Positions 29,634-38,439 are shown, counted from the stretch's first letter. The stretch: 64,000 bases of DNA from Alphaproteobacteria bacterium (GCA_030604885.1 JAUVUZ010000003.1:62001-126000), one strand, 5' to 3'. The notes: a model not told the origin generated them from the sequence alone. Numbers and translations: made by a program.

Positions 29634-30457
29634 CGCGAGAACAGCACCGGCACCGTCATGTGCGCGAGGATGTGGCGGGTGCCGCCGCCCCGGGCCAGTT
29701 GCGGGAAGCCGTAGTGGCCGTAGGCGCCCATCACCAGCAGGTCGCTGCTGAGATCGGCGACGCGGTTGAGCAGCAGGTCCATCAGGCCGATGCCGCCCGC
29801 GTGCACGGTGTCGCCCTGGGCGTTCACCCCGTGGCGGCGGAGTTGGGCCACCGCCGCGCCCTCCGCCGCACCGTCGGCGGCGGCCACCACCGAAATCACC
29901 ACCGCCTCGGCACCCGGGGCCAGCAGCGGCAGCGCGTCGTGCAGCGCGCGCGCCGCCTCGCGGCTGCCGTTCCAGGCGAACACCGGGCGGCTCGCCAGGG
30001 TTTCGGGCGCGCCGGTGTAGGGCACCACCAGCACCGGCCGACCGGCGTTGCGCACCGTCTGTTCGGCGAGGTCGGGCGGCGCGAGGCCGCCCTTGCCGCC
30101 CGCTTGGCCCACCACCGCGAGATCGGCGGTGCGGCAGGCGGAGATCACCGCGTCGGCGGTTTCGCCGGGGGAGGGAGCGCTGGCGTCGCGCCATTCGGCG
30201 TCGGCGAGGTCGGCGGCGGCGGCGTCGAAGCGGGCGCGGCTGGCGGCGGCGCGCCCGGCGTCGGGCCAGTCGGCCGCCAGCCCGGCGCGGCGGGGGAAGC
30301 CGTGCTCGGCGAACAGGCCGAGCAGCCGCGCGCCCTCGCGCCTGGCGAAGGCGGCGGCGTAGGCGAGGCGGTGGGCGGCGGCGGTGCCGTCGTCGAGGTG
30401 GACGAGAATCTGGCGCAGCGTGCTCATGGGCGGCCTCGTGGTGGGGGATGCGGTCAT
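29630..30457 (-). CDS. Universal stress protein (UspA) family
   Basis: 275 residues, two Usp-like halves. LRQILVHLDDGTAAAHRLAYAAA begins the first; the second ends with DLLVMGAYGHYGFPQLARGG and HMTVPVLFSR, matching the ATP-binding GX2GX9G(S/T) Usp pattern in altered form. The start ATG 30457 overlaps the hydrolase stop (ATGA) with GAGGA 5 nt before; ATG 30427, with GAGG, would give a shorter amino end. Last gene of the catabolic operon, so co-expressed with it. Role inferred as stress or nucleotide sensing. Confidence 0.83.
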   Translation of the reverse strand: MTASPTTRPPMSTLRQILVHLDDGTAAAHRLAYAAAFARREGARLLGLFAEHGFPRRAGLAADWPDAGRAAASRARFDAAAADLADAEWRDASAPSPGETADAVISACRTADLAVVGQAGGKGGLAPPDLAEQTVRNAGRPVLVVPYTGAPETLASRPVFAWNGSREAARALHDALPLLAPGAEAVVISVVAAADGAAEGAAVAQLRRHGVNAQGDTVHAGGIGLMDLLLNRVADLSSDLLVMGAYGHYGFPQLARGGGTRHILAHMTVPVLFSR

Positions 30458-31674
30458 GACGTCCTCGCGCGGATGTCGGCGAGCGCGGCGAGAAGATGGG
30501 GGCGGAAGGCGTCCGGGTGCTCCAGCATCGGGAAATGGCCGAGGCCCGGCATCACCGCGAACGTCGCGTGGCCGATCGCCTCCGCCAGGGTGCGGGTGCT
30601 CTCGGGCGAGGCGGAATAGTCGTAGGCGCCGGTGAGGAGGTGGATCGGCGTGTGGCCCCGGGCGAGGGCGGGGGCCACCGCCGCGCCGTCGAACTCTTCC
30701 GAATAGAACCACAGGTCGCCGAGGTAGACGCCGAAGCCCGCCTGGGAATAGATCCAGCAGGCTTCGTCGCGGAATTCCGGCGGGCTTTGCGGCCCCAGCA
30801 GGGCGCGCACGTAGGCGGCGTTGTGGAGCTGGGGGTTGACCCGCGCGTCGGCCAGCAGCGGCGTGCGGCGGCCGGGGGCGCGCCACGGCGCCTCCAGCGC
30901 CACCGCGCCGCGCACCAGGTCGGGGCGCTCGGCGGCCAGCACCAGCGCCATCGCCGCGCCCATCGAGCAGCCCACCAGCACCGCCGGTTCGCCCACCGCT
31001 TGGTCGAGGTAGGCGACGCACCAGTCGCGGTAGTCGGCGAGGGTGAGGCGGTATTCGGCGCCCGCGCTCCAGCCGGGCGTGGTGCCCGAGCGGCCGTGGC
31101 CGGGCAGGTCGAAGGCGTGCATCCGCCACGCCGCCGCGAGGCCGGTGTCGGCGAGCTGGTGGAGGAACTGGCGGCCGTCGCCGCCCGCGGTGTGGAGGAA
31201 CACCAGCGGCGGGCCTTCCCCCGCCACCAGGGTGGAGAGCAGCCGCTCGCCGCCCGGCCCGGCGACCGCGACGAACCGGCCCTCGACCCGGGCGTAGTCG
31301 CGCGGCGCGGGCGGCGCGGGGAGGGGATCGGCGGCGGGGCGGGCCAGCTCCACCATCCGTTCGAGCACCGCCAGGGCGGGCGCCACCGCCTCCGCCGCGC
31401 CCACCACGGTGAACGACGGGTTGAGGCGCAGGATCGCGCCGAAGCTCTGCCAGCCGGGGGCGGGCACCGCCTCGGCGAACAGGCGCGCCCAGGCGTCGGG
31501 GGCGGCGGCGATGGTCACCTCGTCGCGGCGGCCCTCGCCCTCGCCGAGGTGCAGCCACACCGGCGGCTCCCCGGCGCAGGAGACGCCGATGCCGGTGCGC
31601 AGCCCCGAAGCGGCGCGCCGCAGCACCGCGTCGGCGGCGCAGCGGGCGAGCCAGGCTTCGAGGGCGGGGCGCAT
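30454..31674 (-). CDS. Alpha/beta hydrolase with an extra SCP2-like amino-terminal domain
   Basis: 406 residues. Residues about 125-400 form an alpha/beta hydrolase: VFLHTAGGDGR (oxyanion), LVGCSMGAAMALV (nucleophile Ser in GxSxG), LLTGAYDYS (acid) and GLGHFPMLEHP (His), so the triad is complete. The first 100 residues (WLHLGEGEGRRDEVTIAA; WQSFGAILRLNPSFTVVG) resemble the small-ligand SCP2-type fold, an inference from pattern only. ATG 31674 overlaps the dehydrogenase stop by one base. Within the GntR operon it may hydrolyse a lactone or ester intermediate, analogous to PcaD beside PcaC, but the substrate is unknown. Confidence 0.82.
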   Translation of the reverse strand: MRPALEAWLARCAADAVLRRAASGLRTGIGVSCAGEPPVWLHLGEGEGRRDEVTIAAAPDAWARLFAEAVPAPGWQSFGAILRLNPSFTVVGAAEAVAPALAVLERMVELARPAADPLPAPPAPRDYARVEGRFVAVAGPGGERLLSTLVAGEGPPLVFLHTAGGDGRQFLHQLADTGLAAAWRMHAFDLPGHGRSGTTPGWSAGAEYRLTLADYRDWCVAYLDQAVGEPAVLVGCSMGAAMALVLAAERPDLVRGAVALEAPWRAPGRRTPLLADARVNPQLHNAAYVRALLGPQSPPEFRDEACWIYSQAGFGVYLGDLWFYSEEFDGAAVAPALARGHTPIHLLTGAYDYSASPESTRTLAEAIGHATFAVMPGLGHFPMLEHPDAFRPHLLAALADIRARTS

Positions 31675-32564
31675 CACTCCACCCGTTCGGCGGCTTCGAG
31701 GAAGCGGTAGATCGCGGTGTGGTCCTGCCCCGGGCCGAGTGCCCGCTCCGCCGCGTTCCACAGGCCGACGACGTGGTCGAGCTGCGGCGCGGGCACGCCG
31801 AGGTCGGCGGCGAGGCGCCCGGCGGCGCGCAGGTCCTTGGCCATCAGGCTCAGGGCGAAGCCCGAGGCGAAGGTGCCGGAGAGGATGAACTGGCTGATCT
31901 TGTTCTCGGTGGAGTTGTTGCGGCCGGTGGAGGCGTTGAGCACCCGCACCACGGTTTCGCCGTCCAGCCCGAACTTGCGGCCCACCAGCACCGCCTCGGC
32001 GGCGGCCGCCAGCCCGGCGGCGGAGACGTAGTTGTTGAGCGCCTTGATCGCGTGGCCGGAGCCGAGCACGCCGGTTTCGATCACCGTGCCCAATGGCGCC
32101 AGCACCGGGGCGGCGCGCGCCACCGCCGCCGCCTCGCCGCCGAGCATGATCGCGAGGGTGCCCGCGATCGCCCGCTTCACCCCGCCCGAGACCGGCGCGT
32201 CGACGAGGTCGATGCCGCTTTGCGCGAGGTCCTGCCCCAGGGCCTGGGTGCCGACCGGGTACGACGAGCTGCTGTCGATCACCAGCGCGCCGGGGGCGAG
32301 GTGGCGGGCGATGCCGTCGTCCCCCAGCAGCGCCGCGCGCACGATCTCGCCGTCGGGCAGCATGGTCACGACCACGTCGCTCGCCTCGGCCAGCTCCCGC
32401 GCGGTGGCGGCTGCCCGGGCGCCGATGCCGCGGGCGTGGCGCTCCGCCGCCGCCGCGTCGACGTCGAACAGGGTGAGGGGGAAGCCCGCCTGCGCCAGCA
32501 GCGCGCTCATCGGCCGTCCCATGGCGCCGATGCCGACGAAGCCGATGCGCGGACGGTCATTCAT
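31674..32564 (-). CDS. NAD(P)-dependent beta-hydroxyacid dehydrogenase (3-hydroxyisobutyrate dehydrogenase family)
   Basis: 296 residues. Rossmann loop IGFVGIGAMGRPMSALL at residues 7-23; substrate loop LVDAPVSGGVKRAIAGTLAIM near 122-141; catalytic Lys in GSGHAIKALNNYVSAA near 173; all family motifs intact. The family oxidises 3-hydroxyisobutyrate, tartronate semialdehyde-type or 2,4-dihydroxy acids. The start ATG overlaps the decarboxylase gene by 8 nt. Operon context suggests a catabolic step after import by the divergent ABC system. Confidence 0.92.
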   Translation of the reverse strand: MNDRPRIGFVGIGAMGRPMSALLAQAGFPLTLFDVDAAAAERHARGIGARAAATARELAEASDVVVTMLPDGEIVRAALLGDDGIARHLAPGALVIDSSSSYPVGTQALGQDLAQSGIDLVDAPVSGGVKRAIAGTLAIMLGGEAAAVARAAPVLAPLGTVIETGVLGSGHAIKALNNYVSAAGLAAAAEAVLVGRKFGLDGETVVRVLNASTGRNNSTENKISQFILSGTFASGFALSLMAKDLRAAGRLAADLGVPAPQLDHVVGLWNAAERALGPGQDHTAIYRFLEAAERVE

Positions 32565-32937
32565 GGCCGCGTTCCTTCAGCACCTCCTTGGCGACGCGGA
32601 AGCCGTCGATCGCCGCGGGCACGCCGCAGTAGATCGCCACCTGCAGCAGCACCTCGGTGATTTCCTCCGGCGTCACGCCGTTGGTGAGGGCGCCGCCGAC
32701 GTGGAGGCGGAGTTCGTGGGGGCGGTTGAGCGCCGAGATCATCGCCAGGTTGATGAGCGAGCGGGTGCGGCGGTCCAGCCCTTCGCGGCCCCACACGTGG
32801 CCCCAGCACCAGGCGGTGGTGAGTTCCTGCATCGGCCGGTTGAAGTCGGTGGCGGTGGCGATGGCGGTGTCCACGTACTCCGCCCCCAGCACCTCGCGGC
32901 GGATTTTCAGGCCCTTTTCGTAAAGCTCGCGGTCCAT
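32557..32937 (-). CDS. Carboxymuconolactone decarboxylase family protein
   Basis: 126 residues, the size of PcaC. Matches: LTTAWCWGHVWGREGLDRRT near residue 40, LINLAMISALNRPHELRLHV near 62, and ITEVLLQVAIYCGVPAAIDG near 93. PcaC decarboxylates 4-carboxymuconolactone in the protocatechuate branch; some relatives act on other beta-keto/lactone acids. Second gene after the GntR regulator, and next to an alpha/beta hydrolase as in pca clusters, but no other pca genes are nearby. True substrate unknown. Confidence 0.9.
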   Translation of the reverse strand: MDRELYEKGLKIRREVLGAEYVDTAIATATDFNRPMQELTTAWCWGHVWGREGLDRRTRSLINLAMISALNRPHELRLHVGGALTNGVTPEEITEVLLQVAIYCGVPAAIDGFRVAKEVLKERGHE

Positions 32938-32950
32938 GGCGTTCCTCCGG

Positions 32951-33628
32951 CTATGTGTGGGGTTGGGTGGCGGCGGCGAAGCCCTTGGCCACCACCTCGG
33001 CGGCGCGGGCGACGTGGAGCGCGCACAGGCGGCCCGCCGCCTCGGGGTCGCGGGCCTCGATGGCGGACACCACCTCGGCCAGCTCGCGCAGGGTTTCGGG
33101 CAGGCGCCCCGGGTGGCTGAGGGAGTAGCGGCGCAACAGGGTGATGCGGTTGTTGAGCTGGGTGAGGATCTTGCCCACCACGCGGTTGCCGCAGCCTTCC
33201 AGCAGGATGTCGTAGAAGCCGTTCTTGGCGGCGAGGATGTTGGCGGCGGCGTCGGGGGTGTGGAGGTAGTTGAGGTGCAGGCGCAGGCGGCGCACCTGGG
33301 CGTCGGGCGCGTGGCGGGCGAAGCCCTCGGCCGCCAGGGCCTCGAGGGCGCCGCGCACTTGGTAGATCTCGCGCGCCTCCTCCTCGGTGATGCGGGCGAC
33401 CGACGGACCCTTGTGCGGCACGGTGACGATCAGCCCCTCGGCCTGGAGGTGCTGCAACGCCTCGCGCAGCAGGGTGCGGCTGATCCCCAGGCGGTCGCAG
33501 AGTTCGCGCTCGATCAGCTTTTCGCCGGGTTCGAAGCCGCCGTAGAGAATCGCCTCCCGCAGCCGGTCGGTGACCTGCTGGCGGAGGGAGACGGTCTCCC
33601 GCGGGATGTGGAGGTCGTGTGGGTCCAT
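32951..33628 (-). CDS. GntR-family regulator (FCD subgroup)
   Basis: 225 residues. Winged helix at 10-75 (LREAILYGGFEPGEKLIERE; LGISRTLLREALQHLQAEGL), then an all-helical FCD ligand domain (about 85-215) with Asp and His ligands such as FYDILLEGCGN and SLSHPGRLPETL. Divergent from the ABC importer and first of the minus-strand operon, so it probably represses both by binding the TTGT-N3-ACAA sites in the 255-nt intergenic region, with an import substrate or catabolite as inducer. Confidence 0.92.
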   Translation of the reverse strand: MDPHDLHIPRETVSLRQQVTDRLREAILYGGFEPGEKLIERELCDRLGISRTLLREALQHLQAEGLIVTVPHKGPSVARITEEEAREIYQVRGALEALAAEGFARHAPDAQVRRLRLHLNYLHTPDAAANILAAKNGFYDILLEGCGNRVVGKILTQLNNRITLLRRYSLSHPGRLPETLRELAEVVSAIEARDPEAAGRLCALHVARAAEVVAKGFAAATQPHT

Positions 33629-33643
33629 GGGTTCTTCTCACAT

Positions 33644-33656
33644 TTTGTCTGACAAT
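33644..33656. promoter_or_regulatory. Probable GntR operator next to the regulator gene
   Basis: tttgt-ctg-acaat, an almost perfect inverted repeat of the FadR/VanR-type. A TTGACA (minus strand, 33663-33658) lies just upstream on that strand, so the site is positioned to block the regulator operon. Confidence 0.6.
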
Positions 33657-33799
33657 CTGTCAATCAGTTTTTGGGGTGACGGTTGCGCCGCCCTGCTGGA
33701 ATGCTAGCAAACCCCCGGGCGAAACCAAGAGAAATCGGGGGATTGTCGCGGTGCTGGGTGCGGGCGGCGGCGGGTGGGCGGCGGTGGGGGTGATGAAAA

Positions 33800-33832
33800 A
33801 TTGTACGACAATCCGTCATTCATATTGACGGA
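33800..33832 (+). promoter_or_regulatory. Probable GntR operator and promoter region of the ABC importer
   Basis: attgt-acg-acaat (33800-33812) is a perfect inverted repeat matching the site at 33644. It abuts a second perfect repeat tccgtca-N7-tgacgga (33812-33832). TTGTAC (33801-33806) and TATTGA (33823-33828) at 16-nt spacing could form a promoter. The ABC substrate-binding gene starts 52 nt later. The middle of the gap (33665-33795) shows nothing else. Confidence 0.55.
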
Positions 33833-33883
33833 CGCGGGTGTGCGGCGCATGGTGGTCGAAAATCATCGGAACGGGAGGATGCC

Positions 33884-35122
33884 ATGTCGTCAGGTGCGAG
33901 TGACTATCGTTCCAAGACTTTCCGCCTCGGGCGGCGCGCGGCCCTGGCGGCCGGCGGCGCGGCGCTGGCGATGCCGTTCGTCTCCCGCGCCGGGTTCGCC
34001 GCCGACGCCGTCAACGTCGGCGTGGTGCAGCCGCTCTCGGGCGCCAACGCCCAGTTCGGCATCAACTCGCGCAACGCCATCGAGATGGTGGCCGAGGAGA
34101 TCAACGCCGCGGGCGGCATCAAGTCGTTGGGCGGCGCGCGGATCAACCTGATCGTCGCGGATTCCACCTCCACCCCCACCACCGCCGCCACCGTGGCGCA
34201 GCGGATGATTTCGCAGCAGAGCGTGGTGGCGGTGCTGGGGGCGTTCGCGTCGTCGCTGTCGCTGGCGATTTCCGAGGTCACCGAGCGGCGCGGCATTCCG
34301 CTGCTCACCATGTCGTTCACCGACCAGCTCACCGAGCGCGGCTTCAAGAACGTGTTCCAGATCGTCTCCAAGGGGTCGGTGCTCGGCCGCGCCCAGGTGG
34401 AGGATTCGGTGGCGCTGGCGCGGGAGAACGGCGAGGAGGTGCGCAAGATCGCGATCCTCTACGAGGACACCGCCTACGGCACCTCCCAGGCCGAGGGGCT
34501 GCGCGCCGCCGCCAAGGGCCTCGGCCTCGAGATCGCGGTGGACGAGGGCTACCCCCACGGCATCACCGACGTCACGCCGCTGGTCAACAAGCTCCGCATC
34601 TCGGGCGCGCAACTGGTGTTCCCGGTTTCCTACCTCAACGATTCGATCCTGATCGTCCGCACCATGCGCCAGCAGGGGGTGACGATCCCCACCGTCGGCG
34701 GCGCGGCGGGCTACGTCATCCCCGATTTCGTCCAGGCGCTGGGCGACCTGGCGGACGGCGTCCTCTCCATCGCCCCCGCCAACTACGATCAGGCGCCCGA
34801 GTACACCGAGCGCTTCCGCAAGCGCTTCGGCTATTTCATGGTCCACGAGGCGATCGAGCACGCGGCGTTGATGGGCTGCCTGGTGGGCGCGCTGGAAGCC
34901 GCCAAATCCAAGGACCCGGCGGCGGTGCGCGAGGCGCTGCTCGCCACCACCTTCGATTCGGGCTGGGCGACGGTGATGACCGGCGGCACGGTGAAGTTCG
35001 ACGCCACCGGCCACAACGCCAACGCCTTCCCGGTGATGGTGCAGTGGCAGAAGCGCGAACTCGCCACCGTCTTCCCCGCCAAGGTCGCCAAGGCCAAGGC
35101 GGTGTGGCCGAAGCGCGGCTGA
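33884..35122 (+). CDS. Branched-chain amino acid-type ABC substrate-binding protein
   Basis: 412 residues. A twin-arginine type leader (LGRRAALAAGGAALAMPF, ending near AADA) suggests Tat export. The mature protein begins VNVGVVQPLSGANAQFGINS, the start of type I periplasmic binding proteins of the Liv/HAAT family; AYGTSQAEGLRAAAKGLGL and GAAGYVIPDF follow. Ligands in the family range from amino acids to aromatic acids and amides. First gene of a five-gene importer divergent from a GntR catabolic operon; the ligand is probably the operon's substrate. Confidence 0.92.
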   Translation: MSSGASDYRSKTFRLGRRAALAAGGAALAMPFVSRAGFAADAVNVGVVQPLSGANAQFGINSRNAIEMVAEEINAAGGIKSLGGARINLIVADSTSTPTTAATVAQRMISQQSVVAVLGAFASSLSLAISEVTERRGIPLLTMSFTDQLTERGFKNVFQIVSKGSVLGRAQVEDSVALARENGEEVRKIAILYEDTAYGTSQAEGLRAAAKGLGLEIAVDEGYPHGITDVTPLVNKLRISGAQLVFPVSYLNDSILIVRTMRQQGVTIPTVGGAAGYVIPDFVQALGDLADGVLSIAPANYDQAPEYTERFRKRFGYFMVHEAIEHAALMGCLVGALEAAKSKDPAAVREALLATTFDSGWATVMTGGTVKFDATGHNANAFPVMVQWQKRELATVFPAKVAKAKAVWPKRG

Positions 35123-35136
35123 GCGGGGCGCGGGCG

Positions 35137-36003
35137 ATGTTGCAGTGGCTCCAGGCGCTGGTGGACGGCGTCCTCGTCGGCGGCGTCTACGCGATCGTGT
35201 CGAGCGGGTTGTCGCTGGTGTTCGGCATCATGGGCGTGGTCAACTTCGCCCATGCCGAATTCCTGATGGTGGGAATGTTCGTGGCGTGGTTCGCCTGGGC
35301 CTATCTCGGCATCGACCCTCTGCTCGGCTCGCTGATCGCGCTGGTGGTGGTGTTCCTGTTCGGCGCCGGGATCCAGCGCACCCTGATCCGCCCGATCCTC
35401 AAGGCGCCGCAGGTGGCGCAGATCTTCCTCACCGTCGGCCTGCTGTTCTGCCTGGAGAACGGCGCGCTGCTGCTGTTCGGCGCCAACTACCGCTCCGTCT
35501 CCACCCCTTATCAGACCGAGAGCCTGCGCCTCGGCGGGATCATCGTCAGCCTGCCGTATCTGCTGGCGTTCCTGATGTCGGGGCTTTCGGGCGGGCTGCT
35601 GTGGGCGTTCCTGCGCTTCTCCCGCACCGGGCGGGCGATGCGCGCCACCGCCCTCGACCCGATGGCGGCGAAGCTGGTGGGCATCGATACCGACCGCATG
35701 CACCAGATCGCCTTCGGCCTCGGCGTCGGCCTCACCGCGTTCGGCGGCGCGGTGATCCTGCCCTATCTCACCGTCTATCCGGCGGTGGGGGCGCAATACG
35801 TGGTGCTGATGTTCACCGTGGTGGTGCTGGGCGGCCTCGGCTCGGTGGCGGGGGCGGCGGTGGGCGGCATCGCGGTGGGGGTGATCCAGGCGTTTTCGGC
35901 GCTGGTGTTCCCGGTGCAGCTTCAGAACCTCGTGCTGTTCCTGGTGTTCATCGCGGTGCTGGCGCTGCGGCCGCAGGGGCTGCTGAAAGGGGCGAGCGCA
36001 TGA
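35137..36003 (+). CDS. ABC permease, LivH type
   Basis: 288 residues with about eight membrane segments. LVDGVLVGGVYAIVSSGLSLVFGIMGVVNFAHAEFLM (in parts) at the amino end is the LivH signature; GRAMRATALDPMAAKLVGI near 166 is the cytoplasmic coupling loop. It starts at ATG 35137, 14 nt after the binding protein, and its stop overlaps livM (ATGA). Confidence 0.93.
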   Translation: MLQWLQALVDGVLVGGVYAIVSSGLSLVFGIMGVVNFAHAEFLMVGMFVAWFAWAYLGIDPLLGSLIALVVVFLFGAGIQRTLIRPILKAPQVAQIFLTVGLLFCLENGALLLFGANYRSVSTPYQTESLRLGGIIVSLPYLLAFLMSGLSGGLLWAFLRFSRTGRAMRATALDPMAAKLVGIDTDRMHQIAFGLGVGLTAFGGAVILPYLTVYPAVGAQYVVLMFTVVVLGGLGSVAGAAVGGIAVGVIQAFSALVFPVQLQNLVLFLVFIAVLALRPQGLLKGASA

Positions 36004-37010
36004 CCGAGGCGGTCGCTTCCCCCCGCGCCGCCGCCCTGCGCCCGGGCCGCGCCGTGCTGATCGCGGCGGTGCTGGCGGTGGCGCTGGCGGTGCCGCTCGG
36101 CCTCGACCCCCAGGGCTACCCGATCCGCGTGCTGACCCTGACCCTGCTGTTCGCGGCGATGGGGCAGGCGTGGAACATCGTCGGCGGCCTCGCCAACCAG
36201 ATCTCCCTCGGCCACGCCGGGTTCTTCGGCATCGGCGCCTACGCCTCCACCATCCTGCTGCGGGATTTCGGCCTCTCCCCCTGGCTCGGCATGCTGGCGG
36301 GGATGGCGCTGGCGGCGCTGGCGGCGGCGGCGCTGGCGGTGCCCACCTTCCGCCTCAAGGGGCACTACTTCGCCCTCGTCACCCTGGCGTTCGGCGAGGT
36401 GATGCGGGTGATCGCCAACTCCTGGTCGTCGGTGACCGGCGGGCCGGTGGGGCTTTCGGTGCCGTTCGCGCCCGACAGCCTGTGGATGTTCCAGTTCGGC
36501 GCGGCGCGGCCCTACTATTACATCTGCCTCGGCGCGCTGGTGGCGGTGACCCTGGTGTTCTGGCGGATCAAGGCGGGGGCGCTCGGCTACCGCCTGCGGG
36601 CGATCAAGGAGAACGCCGACGCCGCCGAGGTGATCGGCGTCGACACCTTCCGCGCCAAGCTCCAGGCCGGGCTGATCTCGGCCACCCTCACCGCCGGTCT
36701 CGGCACCGTCTACGCCCAGTTCAGCTACTTCTTCGACCCGGACACGATTTTCGGCGTGGCGACGATCTCGGTGCGGATGGCGTTGATCGCCATCGTCGGC
36801 GGCGTCGGGCTGACCTTCGGGCCGATCGTCGGCGCGTTCTTCATCATCCCGGTGGAGGAGTTCGCCAACGCCGCCCTCGCCGGGCGCGCCGCCGGGCTGT
36901 CGGCGTTCGTCTACGGCGCGGTGCTGATCGCGGTGATCCTGCTCAAGCCCGAGGGCCTGCTGGCGCTGTTCGCCGCCCTGGGCAAGCGGTGGCGGGAGCG
37001 GCGGCGATGA
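36000..37010 (+). CDS. ABC permease, LivM type
   Basis: 336 residues, about nine membrane segments. WNIVGGLANQISLGHAGFFGIGAYA near residue 60 and YRLRAIKENADAAEVIGVDTF near 198 (coupling helix) identify LivM. Overlaps LivH by 4 nt and LivG by 4 nt. Partner of LivH in the importer. Confidence 0.94.
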   Translation: MTEAVASPRAAALRPGRAVLIAAVLAVALAVPLGLDPQGYPIRVLTLTLLFAAMGQAWNIVGGLANQISLGHAGFFGIGAYASTILLRDFGLSPWLGMLAGMALAALAAAALAVPTFRLKGHYFALVTLAFGEVMRVIANSWSSVTGGPVGLSVPFAPDSLWMFQFGAARPYYYICLGALVAVTLVFWRIKAGALGYRLRAIKENADAAEVIGVDTFRAKLQAGLISATLTAGLGTVYAQFSYFFDPDTIFGVATISVRMALIAIVGGVGLTFGPIVGAFFIIPVEEFANAALAGRAAGLSAFVYGAVLIAVILLKPEGLLALFAALGKRWRERRR

Positions 37011-37744
37011 GCGCGATCCTCTCGGTGCGCAACCTGACGCGGCGGTTCGGCGGCCTCACCGCCGTCAACAACGTGTCGTTCGACCTCTCGCGCGGCGAGG
37101 TTCTGGGGCTGATCGGCCCCAACGGCGCGGGCAAGACCACCCTGTTCAACCTGCTGGTCGGCATCCACAAGCCCACCGCCGGGTCGATCCGCCTCGACGG
37201 GCGGGAGATCGCCGGTCTCGCCCCCAACCGCGTCGCCCGCGCCGGGATGACCAAGACCTTCCAGAACGTCGCGCTGTTCCAGGAGAGCACGGTGCTCGAC
37301 AACGTCCTCACCGGCGGCCTGCTGCACGAAGACGTGGCGGGCGCGCGGGCGCGGGCGGCGGCGATCCTCGACCGCGTCGGCCTCGCCGGGATCGCGCACA
37401 AGCTGGCGGGGGACTTGAGCTTCCCCGAACGGGCGCGGGTGGAGGTGGCGCGCGCCCTGTGCACCCGCCCGGCGATCCTGCTGCTGGACGAGGTGATGGC
37501 GGCGCTCACCCCGGTGGAGATGGAGGCGTTCCTGGCGCTGGTGCGGACCTTGCGCGCCGACGGCCTGACCCTGATCGTGGTGGAGCACCACATGCACGCG
37601 ATCATGACCCTGTGCGACCGCATCCTGGTGCTCAACTTCGGCGGCCTGATCGCCGAGGGCACGCCGCGCGAGGTGGCCCACCACCCGGCGGTGATCGAGG
37701 CCTATCTCGGCAAGGCCTACGCCGAGGGAGGCGCCGATGCTTGA
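37007..37744 (+). CDS. ABC ATPase, LivG type with unusual signature motif
   Basis: 245 residues. Walker A GPNGAGKTT (about residue 38), Walker B ILLLDEVMA with catalytic Glu (near 163), and the switch His in VVEHHMHAIM. The ABC signature, normally LSYGQ/LPYGD in LivG, reads LSFPERARVEVARAL, losing the central Gly; DEVMAALTPVE resembles a LivG subgroup with similar changes. It starts at ATG 37007, overlapping LivM, and ends 8 nt into LivF. Probably functional as a heterodimer with LivF, whose signature is canonical. Confidence 0.9.
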   Translation: MSAILSVRNLTRRFGGLTAVNNVSFDLSRGEVLGLIGPNGAGKTTLFNLLVGIHKPTAGSIRLDGREIAGLAPNRVARAGMTKTFQNVALFQESTVLDNVLTGGLLHEDVAGARARAAAILDRVGLAGIAHKLAGDLSFPERARVEVARALCTRPAILLLDEVMAALTPVEMEAFLALVRTLRADGLTLIVVEHHMHAIMTLCDRILVLNFGGLIAEGTPREVAHHPAVIEAYLGKAYAEGGADA

Positions 37745-38438
37745 GGTGGAGGGCCTGCACGCCGCCTACGACCGGGTGGAGGTTTTGCACGGCGTGTCGC
37801 TCACCGTCGGCGCGGGCGAGTTCGTCTGCGTGATCGGCGCCAACACCGCGGGCAAGAGCACGCTGCTGCGCTGCATCTCGCGCCTGATCCCGTCGCGCGG
37901 GCGGATCGCCTTCATGGGCGAGGACCTGGCGCGCCTGCCCGCCCACCGCGTGCCCGGCCTCGGCATCGCGCACGTGCCCGAGGGCCGCCACGTGTTCGGC
38001 GGCATGTCGGTGGAGGACAACCTGCGCGCCGGGGGCTACGCCCTCGGCCGCCGCGCCGACCTCGAAACCCCGCTGGAGCGCATCTACGCCCTGTTCCCCC
38101 GCCTCGCCGAGCGGCGCGACCAATTGGCGGGAACCCTCTCGGGCGGCGAGCAGCAGATGGTCGCGTTGGGGCGCGCGCTGATGCTCTCGCCCCGCCTGCT
38201 GGTGCTCGACGAGCCGAGCCACGGCCTCGCGCCGATCGTGGTCGCCGAGCTGCACCGCAAGCTGGTGGAGATCCACAAGGAAGGCGTGTCGATCCTGCTG
38301 GTGGAGCAGAACGTGGCGGTGAGCCTGGCGGTGGCGGAGCGGGGCTACGTGTTGCAGTCGGGCCGGGTGGTGCTCGAAGGCCGGGCGGCGGATCTCGCCG
38401 CCGACGACCGGGTGCGGGAGGCGTATCTCGGCATCTGA
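37737..38438 (+). CDS. ABC ATPase, LivF type
   Basis: 233 residues. Walker A GANTAGKST near residue 33, LSGGEQQMVALGRALM signature near 134, Walker B LLVLDEPSHGLAP near 155 and H-loop position within LLVEQN. HVPEGRHVFGGMSVEDNL is the LivF Q-loop region. Overlaps LivG by 8 nt. Last gene of the importer operon; the padR promoter begins 2 nt after its stop. Confidence 0.94.
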   Translation: MLEVEGLHAAYDRVEVLHGVSLTVGAGEFVCVIGANTAGKSTLLRCISRLIPSRGRIAFMGEDLARLPAHRVPGLGIAHVPEGRHVFGGMSVEDNLRAGGYALGRRADLETPLERIYALFPRLAERRDQLAGTLSGGEQQMVALGRALMLSPRLLVLDEPSHGLAPIVVAELHRKLVEIHKEGVSILLVEQNVAVSLAVAERGYVLQSGRVVLEGRAADLAADDRVREAYLGI

Positions 38439-38439
38439 G

